From Larix kaempferi (taxonomy: Eukaryota; Streptophyta; Pinopsida; Pinales; Pinaceae): DNA of 64,000 nucleotides. Below, one piece after another: positions 23,665 to 35,965 of the stretch (position 1 is its first letter; each line of letters begins with the position of its first letter). Where the stretch lies: the NCBI GenBank assembly GCA_027924585.1, contig BSBM01000372.1, forward strand, positions 11,893,501 through 11,957,500. Reading direction: 5' to 3'. The notes under the pieces were generated by a model, which was not told the DNA's origin, made no database searches, and worked only from the letters and a program-made list of their open reading frames with translations. Position numbers and translations under genes: made by a program.

Positions 23665-26600
23665 GCCTTGGCAATATGATAGGAAATCCATTCATGATGG
23701 GAGAAGGAATACCTATTCTGTGGAGAAGGATGGAGAAAGACAAAATTTGTTACCATTGCAGCCAGAGAAAGTTCAAGAAGCAGCAGAACCTAAAGTGTTG
23801 ATGATGAGTGGAAAGGAGCTATTGCAAGAAGTTCAGAAGGAGGAAGAAATGCACTTTTCCATTGTTGGCAAACCCAAGGTAATCCTAAATACCACAAAAA
23901 TAGATGAATTGCCTGTAGGGATTAAAGATATGCTTAATGAATTTGAAGAAATTGTTGTAGATGAATTGCCTAGTAAGTTACCACCAGTTAGAAGTATCAG
24001 TCATCACATTGATTTGATACCAGGAGCAAGCCTACCTAACAAAGCAGCATATAGGTTGACACCACAAGAAAATGAAGAAGTTAAAAATCAGGTTTAGGAA
24101 TTGTTAGAGAAGGGTTTGGTGAAAGAGAGCTTAAGCCCATGTGCAGTACCTACTGTACTCAGCAGAAGGAAAGATGAAGGGTGGAGAATGTGCACCGACT
24201 CCAGAGCTGTCAACAAAATAACAAGCAAGTACAGATTTCCTTTGCCTAGAATGGATGATTTGATGGACTGTTTAAGTGGAGCAAAGTATTTTACTAAGTT
24301 AGATTTGAAGAGTGGGTATCATCAGATTAGGATTAGAGAGGGAGATGAGTGGAAAACAACTTTTAAAACCAATGATGTGTTGTATGAGTGGTTAGTTATG
24401 CCTTTTGGGATTACTAATGCACCTAGTACTTTTATGAGGTTGATGAATGACATCCTAAAAGATTTTACAGGGAAGTTTGTAATAGTATACCTAGATGATA
24501 TATTAATTTTCTGTCAAAGTGAAGAGGAACATCTGAAGCATCTTAGATTGGTATTGGAAACTTTACATAGGGAGAAGTTGTTGATAAATTTGAAGAAATG
24601 TAGTTTTATGCATACAGACTTAGTGTATTTGGGATTTGTAATCTCAGGAAATGGATTAAGAATGGACCCAGAGAAGGTACAGGCTATATTGGATTGGCTT
24701 ACTCCAAGTAGTGTGTTTGAGGTAAGGAGTTTCCATGGTCTAGCAAATTTTTACAGGAAATTTATAAGGAATTTCAGTTAGATAAGTGCACTTATTATAG
24801 ATACTATCAAAGGAAATAGAAATACATTTAAGTGGACAGAGGAAGCAGACAAAAACTTTAAAGTGCTGAAAAAGAAGGTTACTGAACAACCAGTGTTAGC
24901 TTTACCAAATTTTGTTAAAGTTTTCCAAGTTGAAACCGATGCTAGTGGAACTGCCATAGGAGCTGTCATAACTCAGGAGAAGAGACCCATAACATATTTT
25001 AGTGAAAAGTTGAATGAAGCTAAACATAAATATTCTTCTTATGATAAAGAATTGTATGTTGTTGTTCAATCAATGAAAAAATGGAGACATTACCTTATGC
25101 CAAAGGAATTTGTTTTATATTCTGATAATCATGCACCATAGTTCATTAACAGTCAGCCTAAGTTGAACCAAAGACATGCAAAATGGGTAGAGTTCATGCA
25201 GAACTTTACATTTGTGATCAAGCACACTAGTGGAAATCCAAACAGAGTTGCGGATGCTCTAAGTAGAGTTAATTTGTTGTTAGAAGAAGTTAAAGTGAGC
25301 ATTGTAGGATCTGAAGACATTAGAGAAGCCTATAAAGAGGATGAAGACTTCAAGGATATTTATGCAACTTGTGTAAGTCCTATTACATGTAAGAGAAGCC
25401 AATGGTTGGAGTATACCTTGCAAGAAGGTATGCTATTAAAAAACAATAAGTTATGTATCCCAAATTGTTCTGTAAGAGAGAATATAATCGAGGAGAAGCA
25501 TAGTGGAAGCCTATCTGGTCACTTCGGAGGGCGTAAGACATTAGCCCAAGTAAATGCATTTTATTATTGGCCAGGTATGAGGAAGGACATCAAGAATTTT
25601 GTGGAAAGATGTAGAGTATGCCAGCATGCAAAGGGAGGGAAACATAATACAGGATTGTATCAGCCTTTTCCCATTCCAGACAGGCCATGGGATTCAGTTA
25701 GCATGGATTTTATTTTAGGACTGCAAAGAACTCAGAGAGGGAATGATTCAATTTATGTTGTGCTTGATAGATTCTCAAAGATGGCACATTTCATTGCTTG
25801 TAAGAAAACTACTGATGCTACTAATGTTGCAAACTTGTTCTTTTCTAAAGTTGTTATATTGCATGGTTTACCATTAAGTATAGTATCAGATAGGGATGTA
25901 AAGTTCGTTGGCCATTTCTGGAGGAAATTATGGAAGAAATTGGGAACAAAGCTGGATTTTAGCTCAGCCTACCACCCACAGATAGATGGACAAACAGAGG
26001 TAGTTAATAGAAGTCTTGGAAACATATTAAGAAGTTTAGTGTATGAACATCCTAAGTAATGGGACTTGGAACTTGCCCAAGCTGAGTTTGCCTATAATGA
26101 CTCAACTAACAGAAGTACAAGAAGGAGTCCATTTCAAGTTGTTTATGGGATGCACCCAAGAGGTGTATATGAGCTCAGAAATCTAGAGAATCAAGAGTTT
26201 AGAAGTTCAGATGGGGAGGAATTTGCATCTGCAATGCACAAATTACATGAGGATGTTAAAAGAAAGTTGGAGGAAAGTGTAAGTAAGTATAAGCAGAAAG
26301 CTAATGAAAGGAGAAGGGAAGTAGATTTCCAAGTGGGAGATATGGTGATGGCTTACTTGAAGAAATAAATATTTCCAAAGGGAACCTATAACAAACTGAA
26401 ACTCAAAAAGATTGGACCTTGCAAGATCTTAAGAAAATTCTCTGTTAATGCATATGAGATTGATTTACCATCTGGGTATCGTATATCACCTATTTTTAAT
26501 GTTGCAGATTTGTCTCTTTTTAAAGAAGTAGGTGAACAAGATGAAGAACAAGGAATTTCAGATAGTGATGGACAGACTGTGGATTGGCAAGAACAATTTC

Positions 26601-26809
26601 CACAGATGGAGCAACCACAAGTTGAAACTGTGCTAGACAAGAAGGTTTCAAAGAAGACCAGAAGCAGGACCTATTATCAGTATTTAGTAAAGTGGAAAGG
26701 GCAACCTATTGAGGATGCTATATGGATGATAGAACCAAAGGTTTACCAGCATGGGACGGACCCTGAAGAACATGTGAAGAACTTTCTTTTTCTCTCCCGG
26801 GGAGGATGA
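23665..26809 (+). pseudogene. E4 Ty3/gypsy pol, interrupted by five in-frame stops
   Basis: One frame carries the whole 3' pol with no frameshift, broken by stops at 24095 (TAG), 24779 (TAG), 25139 (TAG), 26057 (TAA) and 26366 (TAA). The segment opens at PWQYDRKSIHDG, just before RT, where E3 cut the gene. RT has [10 protein letters not shown] (GAT GAT at 24494-24499). RNase H has ETDASGTAIGAV. Integrase has an HHCC finger (about 25497-25630) and D (25706), D (25889), E (25997) at exact DD(35)E spacing. A chromodomain-like [15 protein letters not shown] segment lies near 26680. The true stop TGA overlaps the LTR start. The 5' part of the element lies left of base 1. It is dead as a single ORF, yet catalytic residues are preserved. 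Confidence 0.92.
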
Positions 26810-27733
26810 TGCAGGAGCATCTTACTTAGCCTAAAAACTATCCTAAGTTTGAATTTTGTTTAAAAATCCTAAAATCTATGTAATGGGCGCCTATGCCAGC
26901 CTAAGCGTTGTGACACATTAACCTATTTGATTTTGAAGCATTGTGTTGTAATATTTTGAATTTTCGAACTGTTAAGGGCATCTATGTTTATTAATGAGAT
27001 GTAACAGGAGTTAATGGCTGGTTGTTGATTTTGAAATCTTGAATCCGCGGGTTTTTTGAGAGCTCTATGATATATAATATGTAATTATCATTTCATTAGT
27101 TAGATAAGAAAGAAGAAGAGAGAAGAGGAGAGGATAGCCTGTGAGCTAGAGTGTTGTTTCGAAAGCTGTAACTGTTTAGTTTATGAGTCTTTGTCTCTGA
27201 GACCAATGTATGAAATGAATGATGAATCCAATGTAAAGAAGAAAAGCATTTGGCCCTCTATGTTTGTTTCCCCATGTGTTTATGAAGCCCGAGTGCCTGG
27301 GCGTTCCATATGCAAAGTTAAACCTCTGCAAGTTATTTTCATGTTGAATGTTAGATATATATGTTGAACGCAGGCTCTTGTTGAAGTCTGCGTACTTAGA
27401 TTTATTGCAAATATGTTCAAGGATGAAAAGGGGAACCTCTGCGCGAAGCGTAAACCCAGATGTGAAGCGCCCTTTGAGTCTGTTGATCACTGAAGGGATC
27501 AATGGCGCACCTTTGAAGAACTCAGGGAGGAAAGCGTTGGTGTTTCAAACAGAGAAAAAGAAATTTCTCTAAGTATCGAAGGTAGCAGAGAAAGGAGTCA
27601 ATGGCCCAGATCGCGACCGAGTAGGAGATCAACGGTGGTGATGTCCCTGTTTTGGGTGCAGAGAGCGTCAGAACAGGGTTTTGGGGAAAGGTATAGAGTG
27701 ATTTCATCTGCCAACCCTCAGGGGTTGGCATCA
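26807..27733 (+). repeat. E4 3' LTR (927 bp)
   Basis: Starts TGATGCAGGAGC after the purine run GGGGAGGA and ends GGTTGGCATCA, so the ends are the inverted pair TGATGC/GCATCA. A TATA-like run is near 27070. The 5' LTR is outside the window. The candidate target duplication is AGAAA (27734-27738). Confidence 0.82.
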
Positions 27734-28349
27734 AGAAAGAAAATACACACAAAGAAAAATGGATGGCCCAATAATCTCTTTACCTTACATCAAACGGACC
27801 ATACACAAGATTGCTCGTATCCGTAAAATGAATAACATCAAAGTGGTCATCTTAAAGAGCACACAATGAATATAACAAGGAATAGAGCTTACACATATAG
27901 TCTCGCTAAACATTCTCATAACACTTCTCATCACATTCACATAGAAGATGCAAAAAAGGTTTCCAAAGAAGAGTACTACACCAAGAGAAGAGTGAGACAA
28001 GTTTTGGAAATTGAGAAGCAAGAAAACACTTTGAATATAAATGATGGGTTGAAACCCATCAACACTTGCAAGAAGATCATAACTCACCTTAAACAATCCT
28101 CGACATCGGTCCAAAGATGAGCTTTGGTTTTATTTCTGTCTAAAAGAGTCGGTCTTCCCTAATAAACCCTTAGGCTTGCTCTCGATATTTATTTAAGGGA
28201 TCTTCTCATTTCTTCCTCATTCTCTTGGTGCACGATGATTCCCTGAGGATGGACTTGCATCTATGAAGTATGAAACGTAGGGTTTGCAAAAAATCAACAA
28301 GCAAGTTTTCCTTGCTTACAAATTTGACACATGTGATGGATTCCTTATC
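27734..28349. other. Intergenic, no gene seen
   Basis: Host flank of the nested stack. AT-rich, with no ORF or motif I can support on either strand. Confidence 0.6.
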
Positions 28350-30925
28350 TCAATGAAACAATTAATAAGAAGAAATCAAAATACTACAAATATTGCATAA
28401 TTTTCCTAACCATTACTGTTTTTCCAACATTGAAAGATTTAAGAAAATAACAAATATTTTCAAAATCAAGGCCAATGCTCATAACCTCCATAGTGAAATT
28501 GATTGTTGGACTAATCCAAAATCACCTTGGAATGAGAAAATATGTAAATTTGTGATAAAAGGGGATTGGGGATGAACATCATTTCCTTATGACATGCCCT
28601 ACCCTTAATAATATAAGACACTTTACTTCACTTTCATAATTTAATTACTCTTCAAAACCTCATTGCATACAAAAAAACTTAATGACTTGTTACTTTCTTT
28701 TAATTTTAGTAGAAAATTCTTGTGGAGAAATCCATAGGCACAATTCCCCACATTTTGCAAATGGTACCCACTGATGACAATGCCTAACTTAGTAGGGACA
28801 TCAAGTGAGGTGTGCAATAAAGGCAATCGACCTTGGGGATAAGCCGCAAGTCCTCTTGCATGAAGCTCAAAGCACTCAACTACTCAAACTAACCCACTTG
28901 GTTTATTTGGTACTTTCATTTCCACCATGTTCAAATATATAAATAACATCTTGAAAACTATTTAGCGAAATTCATTTTATTTGTCACATATACCTTATTT
29001 GTAATCAATATATTATCAATATTTCTTTTAAGTGTTTCATATCTTTAATAAAACGTTAACAAAATTTAGTAATTTTGATCAATGGAAAATCCATTATTCC
29101 AAATACATATAAACAAATTTAAAAAAATTATTTACTAATTTATTTATATACTTAATTTTTTAACAAAATGAAAATTAACACATTAAACATTTTAAAATTT
29201 GTTCCGATTTAAAAACATAAAAAAAAAATAATTAATTCCTTTAAGCTTAAATTGATGCTATGATTTTATTTTTTAAATATCAATCATTCATAAACTCTCT
29301 ATATAAAATGTGTATTATATTGCTTTATTCTTTATACATTTCCAGCTCACAATCCTATTCATGTGATTCATTCGATTGGAATCAAAAGCCCTCACGACGA
29401 GGTAAGGAATATATCACAACTTTTTGGTCCACTTTATCATTCATGTTCATGTTCATATTTCCTCACGGTATTCCATCTGTCTTCCATATCAAGTAAGGTT
29501 TGGCCTATATGTCACCTATTATCTTCACTTTGTTTCTCCATATGTAGATGACCAGAGAAGAACCACTTACCTTCGTCTCAAACATTTGAGTTTCATAGGG
29601 AAAACTTGATGGTCATGTTTGGAGCCCTACAATATGCTCTCTGCAACTTTACTGTAAAAGCTTGCAAGCACAGTATGGAACCTGTCTGTTTATCAGCCTG
29701 AGAACTACTCCTCCCTGCGGATGTATTTTAAAATGGGTGTATTAAAGGAGTGGCAGGGAGGCCACTACATGATGCGGTTGGTGATGATAATGTTGGTTGG
29801 CTGGTTGAGATGGCTATTTAGCATCGCTGTTTGAGTTAAATGAAACAGTAACAGATTCCGTTAAGTTACCTCTTGATTTAGGAATCACCTGTCTAGAAAA
29901 TTTAGCAGTTTTCACTGCAAGTTTGTTCAGAGTGGGTGTATTCATAGATTGGGAGGGAAGCCGATACACAACGCAGATGTTGATTTTAAAGCTGCTTGGG
30001 ATGACTTAGTAGTCTTCTTTTTAGCTAAACTTGGGTCAAGTGCAGTGCTGAGATTTGTTAAGAGGAAGACTTGATCTAGAGATGTGGACTCTATCCCACT
30101 GCAAAGCTTTCCTTTAAAATCTGCGGAGGTCGGTGAAAGTAGCGTGACACGCCATCTACTCTGGAATGCAAGACAAGGAGATTGAACAAAGCTGCTGATC
30201 AGATCTTTCAGAGTTAAATATAACGAATCCAAGGGAGTCAGATTAATGGCTTCAGATGCCCTGGAAAACTACCTCGCTCAGATTGGAGGATAGATCATTG
30301 AAGGCTTAGACAATCTCCTTTATAGTGCCAAGGTTTACAGAAGTATTAGTCAACCTTGTACTAACTGTCTGGCTCAAAGTGGATGGATTCTCTAGCGCTC
30401 TAGTAGCAAGAAAGATAACAAGAGAGTATGTTGTGGACAATAAAAGAAGTGGGTTTGGTGCCAATGAGTTTCGAACCAGAGATCTGGTCAATTATAATGC
30501 TGGTAACACCCATGATTGCAGTGTGCTGACCTGGAAAAGGTACTCTTCTAGACCCCAGAACCTTATAGTTTATAGTCAGTTGTGTCAACTTGATTTGTTC
30601 TATTGGTTGGGCAATGATTATTGGATCTGAAGGGGCAGTTGGTAAATGGTTTATGATACCATGCCAGCCTCTAAACTTAGAGAATTGTGAGACTAACAGC
30701 CATTTGTATGGTTTGGGCATATACTTCTTGCATTTTTATCTGGGTAGTGATAGTTTTGGAGATAGTGTTCATTGTATTAGGAACTGCAGTAGAAGGAGCT
30801 TTTTTGTATAAAGGCTATTGGGAGATGGTTATATATTGCCTGACAAAACCTGGCTTGGGTGAAGGGTATTGGAAACAATCTTTTCTGTGAAAAGTATTTG
30901 AGAAGTCAAGGAGGTCTACAGTAAA
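28350..30925 (+). repeat. Dispersed repeat, copy 1 (LINE 3' end plus unknown sequence)
   Basis: Matches 58585-61780 in order, with many substitutions and indels. The left 500 bp is a LINE C terminus and 3' end. The right part (29440-30925) holds no recognisable gene, although short ORFs with hydrophobic stretches occur in both copies. A third, partial copy is at 31035-31570. Copy 2 has extra sequence (about 59560-60130) absent here. Confidence 0.85.
28405..28580 (+). pseudogene. LINE reverse-transcriptase ORF, C-terminal fragment
   Basis: The frame reads ANAHNLHSEIDCWTNPKSPW and continues into a decayed C-terminal finger, then breaks. The same residues appear at 58700-58850 in a longer LINE remnant, where CDTKKVEDGQHFLLTCP supplies the finger usual for plant LINE C termini. 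Confidence 0.7.
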
Positions 30926-31034
30926 TATCTTTTCAAATATGTGTTAAATTTGCTCAAAATCCATCTAAATCTAAAAAGTCGGGTTTAGGAGTTGTGTTCA
31001 GCGAAATTGTATTATGAAACACAGGCAATGGTCA

Positions 31035-31570
31035 CTGCACAAAGCTGCTGATCAGATCTTTCAATTCTAAAGATAACAAAGCCAGAGGAGTCAGAGTCAG
31101 ATGCCCTGGAAATTACATGTCTCAGAGCAAACGACAGTTCTGAGAAGGATTAAAATACATCAGCGCCTCTTTACTAAAGGCAAGGTTCAGAAATGTATAA
31201 ATCAACCTCATACATACTGGCTAGTGTGATTTCTCTAGTTCTCTGGTAGAAAGAAGGGCACTAATAGATTATATGTGGACAATGTAGGAAGTGGGTTTTC
31301 TGCCAATGCATTTATAACCAGATATCTGGTCAATTCTAATTGCAATAACACCAATGTTTGTCAAGTGCTGACCTTAAGAGGTACTCTGTTAGGCCTCAGA
31401 ACCTTATCATTTCTCATAAATAGCCTCAACTTGATTTGCTGTATTGGTTTGGTTGTGATTATGCATTTGAAGGAGGTGCTGGCAAATAGTTGCTGTGATA
31501 AAAGGCAGCCATTCGTATTGGTTTGGGGATGGACTGCTTGCATTTGTATCTGGGCAGATTTCTTTGTCTA
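31035..31570 (+). repeat. Third partial copy of the dispersed repeat, in local tandem
   Basis: Aligns with 30190-30800 and 61030-61630 (shared landmarks AAAGCTGCTGATCAGATCTTT, GAAGTGGGTTT and CTGACCT). More diverged than copy 1. Confidence 0.8.
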
Positions 31571-34500
31571 ATGTCCTTGTACTAGTTACTTCTCTTTTAA
31601 GACTTAAAGAGGAACAATAAGAGAATGAGATCAGGATGCAATACAAAGCGGGAATTTGAATGGGAAATATTACAGTTCATTTAGACCTTTTTTTTTGTGC
31701 ATTATCACCTGATTGATATAATCTATTTTATGAGTGGTTTACCATTTTCAATTGAAGTTGAGATCAAATGAATAAAATGCATTAAGAACATCTGACATGT
31801 TTCAGATAATGTGAATATACTCTAATGCTTGGAGGACATATCTAGATAATGTGAATAAATTCAAATGCCTGTAGGATATATCTGTCTGCAGTAGCTAAGC
31901 ATAGGAATCAAACATCACAACTTGAAAACGAGAAAACAAATGAGTAACAAGAGTAAAGCAGTCATCTAAAAACTTTGGACTGTTTTATCTTTTAATCAAA
32001 GTCATTCTTATTTCCTTATTACAAAGAACTTTATATCTTACATTTCTGATCAATCTGAACCATATATGCTCTGGATGCTCTGTTTGGACAAATATTATTA
32101 AGTCAGCAGCAAGCTATTTTATTATCCACAACTATTACAAGTTAGCAACAAGCTACTTTATTAGGACTTTATTATGTTTGTGCTTATGATGGTCTAAGTT
32201 TCTAACTGCTTCCTTGCATATTAAGTGTTTAGTTCTGCTTTGGTCAAATACGATGTTATGGTTAGAGTTTGTTGACCTGATTAGATTAAAGAACTTTACA
32301 ATTGAAGCTGTGAACTTTACAATTGAAGCTGTGGGAGCTCATTCAGAGTCCAGACCATTATGCTTATTTGGAAAATTTGAATTTAAAAATAGCACGGATT
32401 GGGCCAATTGTCTTTGTTTAATTTTTGCAATGTGGGGTTGTTTTGATTTAATGAACTTAGCGATTCGTTTGCTTTCTTTGATTTTTGAATGACATGTTCC
32501 TTCCATATGCCTCAAATACTTTCAAGTGATATTCACAGCTGCATCTTTGTGGATTTGTTTACTACAACTAAATGAACTCCTGTGATCAATTTCAGCAGCC
32601 CAGAGATTTCTGTTCGGTTAGGTGTTCACAGGAATTGGCTCACAGCAATTGATCTAAATGTTTTGTCATTGCTGTAATTATGCTATTATTCATTATGCAA
32701 CACTGTCATTCTTAAAGGAAATAAAGAGCTTTCCAATTCTGGATTTACTGTTTTTTGTGGGATAGTTTGCAGGATGGCCGGGGTTATGACACCCAGACCT
32801 ATTTCAGTTAAGGAGAAACGAGGAAATATAAATCTTTTCCACTTAGAACTTCCATTATAACAGGGATCAGACCATTTGTACATAAGTAATATAAATCTTT
32901 GCTTCTCTCGGTATGTATTCATTTATGGCATTTGTACGTATTCTCTGCTATATAGGCGGGATATTACTTATGTGTTCGTTGATCTTCGAAAGTGGTTCTA
33001 ATGGTAGGCAAGCGGGTTCGATTTCTGCTCATTGTTTCCGATCTCTAGAGATAATTCCTTTGAGGTGCCTAGTGTTGGAAGGATGCAAGTTTGCATGCTC
33101 TACATTGGTTGTTTTGGTCCCTCAATGTCATCATTATGGCAGTTAAGTATTTGGCATTATATGGGACTTTTTTAAGGCTATCACAACATGTAGCGATGGA
33201 GTGGCCCTTTTTGGGCACTCAATTGTTCATGAGTCAAACATCCATGTTGAAGTTATTTGGCATTTGTTTGATGTTTTTCCTATATGTGGTTTGTATTGGA
33301 GGGATTCTACCTTTAATTTCAGTTTTGTAATGGCCAATTCCTTGAACCAAAATCGTGTGAGAGATGAGGGCAATGATCAGATAAAAAAAAAAATTATCGG
33401 ATAAACACCCTGCTGGAGGGTATGAGGCAATCAATAGAATATCTTCTGGAGAAGCCGAAAGTTAAACAAGAGGAGCTAGAAAACAGTTTGAAGGAGCAAA
33501 ACAAAAAGATTGATAAACTTGTTAGTAACATAGATATAAACTATAACATAAGTATGGGATTTTCCCATGGTTCACATTCTATGATAGGTTGACCTATGCT
33601 TTCTATTGGTTCCGGGCATTTCAAAGATTAAACGATCCAACAAACATCTTTGGGTGTGTTAGAGAAACCTCAATATCAACTAATGTAGGGACCTGATGAA
33701 GATAACTACGTAGGAAGCAAACTGTGGACACCTGTTCAGTTAATCTTCACTTAATTTTTGATGTTTTTTACTTGTACAATTTTATTTGGCCATTATGTTT
33801 GGCTCTACAATTTTAGGCATAGTAGTGTTTTAGACTTTTTGCAATTTTGAAAAATTCCATGGAAGAATTTTGTTTTTTTATCAACTCATAGAAGCACTTT
33901 TAGATAAGTTTTAGAATATTGTTTGATCTTCCACAACCCTTTTATTACGAATTCTTACTTGTTCAGAGAGAGAGAGACCTCTGATAGATAAATATAACAC
34001 ACTATAGTTAAACATGTTTATCCTAGTAGTAAAATGAGCTTGCAAATGGTGATTACATGTGGCACAAATTAATTTTTATTTGCATGCACATGAAATCTTT
34101 GTGATACCAAAAAACTAGATAAACACAATGGCACTATAATGATCTTTAAAACTCAATAAAAATAATAGCATTCTAAGTAGCATCATTAAATCAAATGTAG
34201 TATTATTTATTATTCCCTGCCAAGGCAAGGATATGATTTCCATTGGAAAGTCAAACTACATTTACTAGTATTAGTTCTTTTTAACTGACAAAAATGTTTG
34301 CAATGTTTTATAATGTTTACAAAATTTTGATACTAAATATAATATTTTAAAAATTAAAATAATTTTTTGAATTAAAAAAAAACAAAATTCTGATTTTTTA
34401 TTGGTTTAAAGCACTTATGATGGGACATAAATGCTTGCATGAGTGCTTTTATTTATCAGAATTTAAAATTAAATAAAATTAAAATTGTATGAAATTGACA

Positions 34501-35511
34501 CGTCATGTTGGTACAATGCTTGGTATCATTTCACTTTACAGCTCCGGACCAATAGAGTAGCAGACTTGAAAGCCAGAGGACTCACCCCGTTTGATAACTC
34601 ATTTCCCTTAAAAACACCGGTTACTGAGAAACTAATTTGGATACGGACCATGAAGGCATAGATTCCCAAATCTTCTAGATTGCAGGAAGGGCATTTGACA
34701 GTATACATTTTCGAAAAGGTTTCTTCAATTCAATTTCTCCTATCGTTCAATATTGCACATTACAGATCACAACAAAATATGGTTTTTTTAGAAGAAAGGC
34801 TACAACCAAACTCCATGCAGCTGTAAATCTCATGCCTGAAGAATTGAGGGCCTGATAAAGTATTCCACGAGCAATACTGATGGATCCATGATGATAATTG
34901 GATTTGTTGTAGTTGAATTCAGGATTTTGGAATCTTTGTGGAGCAGATGCGAAAACTGGTAGTTGAATTTAGGATTTTGGAATCCTCGTGGAAGCACTTT
35001 AGGTACTTTTAACATATTTTAACTAATCGAGACCAAGCTGAGATCAGACTGAGTTTTGTTAGGTTATATTAATGAATATAGTTTTCCTTCCGTAGTGAAA
35101 ACCTCTTCTTTTCACTCCTCCAATCTATAGTTTTGTTAGGTTATATTAATGAAAACATTTGCAGAATTACATTTGGAGATGATAACATGCTTAAAACTCA
35201 GTCTCAACCCTTCTCTCAATGTTCTTAAATGATGATGAATGCTCTCACAAATCCATGTTGTTCAAGCTGATTCGGTTGATTGTATTCAATGCCACAATCG
35301 CTCTCATGCACACATGAAAAACCTAGAATACACTAGATCACAGTTTTGTGCAGAATAGTAGGTATATCAAGTCGCTTTACTTTGTAAAAGAAAAATCAAG
35401 TTTATTGATACATGAGTGTTTTTTTGTGACAGGATCTATGTGTGATAATGAACCACCACTTCACACCATGATTTTCCCAAGGCTATAAGTTGCCCGAAGT
35501 CTAATGCTATA
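31571..35511. other. Intergenic, low complexity, no gene seen
   Basis: AT-rich. It contains a perfect 21-bp tandem pair (32291-32332), a tRNA-like fragment (32991-33030), a diverged direct repeat near 34905-34985, and another pair sharing TTTTGTTAGGTTATATTAAT near 35053 and 35132. A charged reading stretch at 33418-33545 (LEKPKVKQEELENSLKEQNK) could be a coiled-coil remnant but has stops around it. Confidence 0.55.
32291..32332. repeat. Perfect 21-bp tandem duplication
   Basis: GAACTTTACAATTGAAGCTG plus T, twice in a row. Confidence 0.95.
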
Positions 35512-35965
35512 TGTTAGAGTTTGTATTTTAATTCAATTTAACTATGATCTTTAATTAAAAGAATGACAAGCATAACAAAACACAATAGATACAATAATTT
35601 TCCTCAGGGAAACCAAAAAGGAGAAAACCCCGCAACTTCCTCAAAGATAGATTCGTCACTAATACAATATCACAAAATGGAAAACCCAAAAATAAGAAGT
35701 CTTCTGCAACTCTCTCTCTTTCTCCTCCAGCGAACTTGTCTTCTCTCTCTTGCTTATGCGAACTTGAGTGAGTGGTGTGTCCAAATGAAAGAGAAAGCTC
35801 TCTATTTATACTTTATGTGTGGGTGACCTTTTTACCTAATGGGGCCAACCTGTCCTAGGGAGACTCAATAATACATTTTACATTTGACTTTAGGGTATCT
35901 AATGCCCTGACTTACAATGGAGGTTTTACCTCAATAATATTGCATGAGCAAACATAATAATGACA
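35512..35965 (-). repeat. Probable LTR remnant with TATA box
   Basis: On the minus strand this block ends AACTCTAACA and carries TATAAATAGAGAGC (about 35812-35799) upstream of a pyrimidine-rich leader, the layout of an LTR promoter. Beyond the end lies TAGCATTAGAC, a weak match to the initiator-Met primer site. The other boundary (TGTCATTATTATG near 35965) is a guess and no target duplication was found. It could instead be an unrelated promoter. Confidence 0.4.

Noticed and set aside
23665-26809. A variant genetic code (TAG/TAA read as glutamine)
   Set aside because: The CIPK gene in the same window ends in TAA at 44891 and the LINE and E1 use ordinary stops; decay of a silenced transposon explains the pattern.
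33418-33545. Coiled-coil-like reading stretch rich in Lys/Glu
   Set aside because: Low-complexity AT-rich DNA easily gives Lys/Glu runs; no start, and stops on both sides.
34526-34708. Minus-strand ORF with a cysteine pair (KCPSCNLEDLG)
   Set aside because: Only 60 codons, no splice partners or family match seen; not enough to call an exon.
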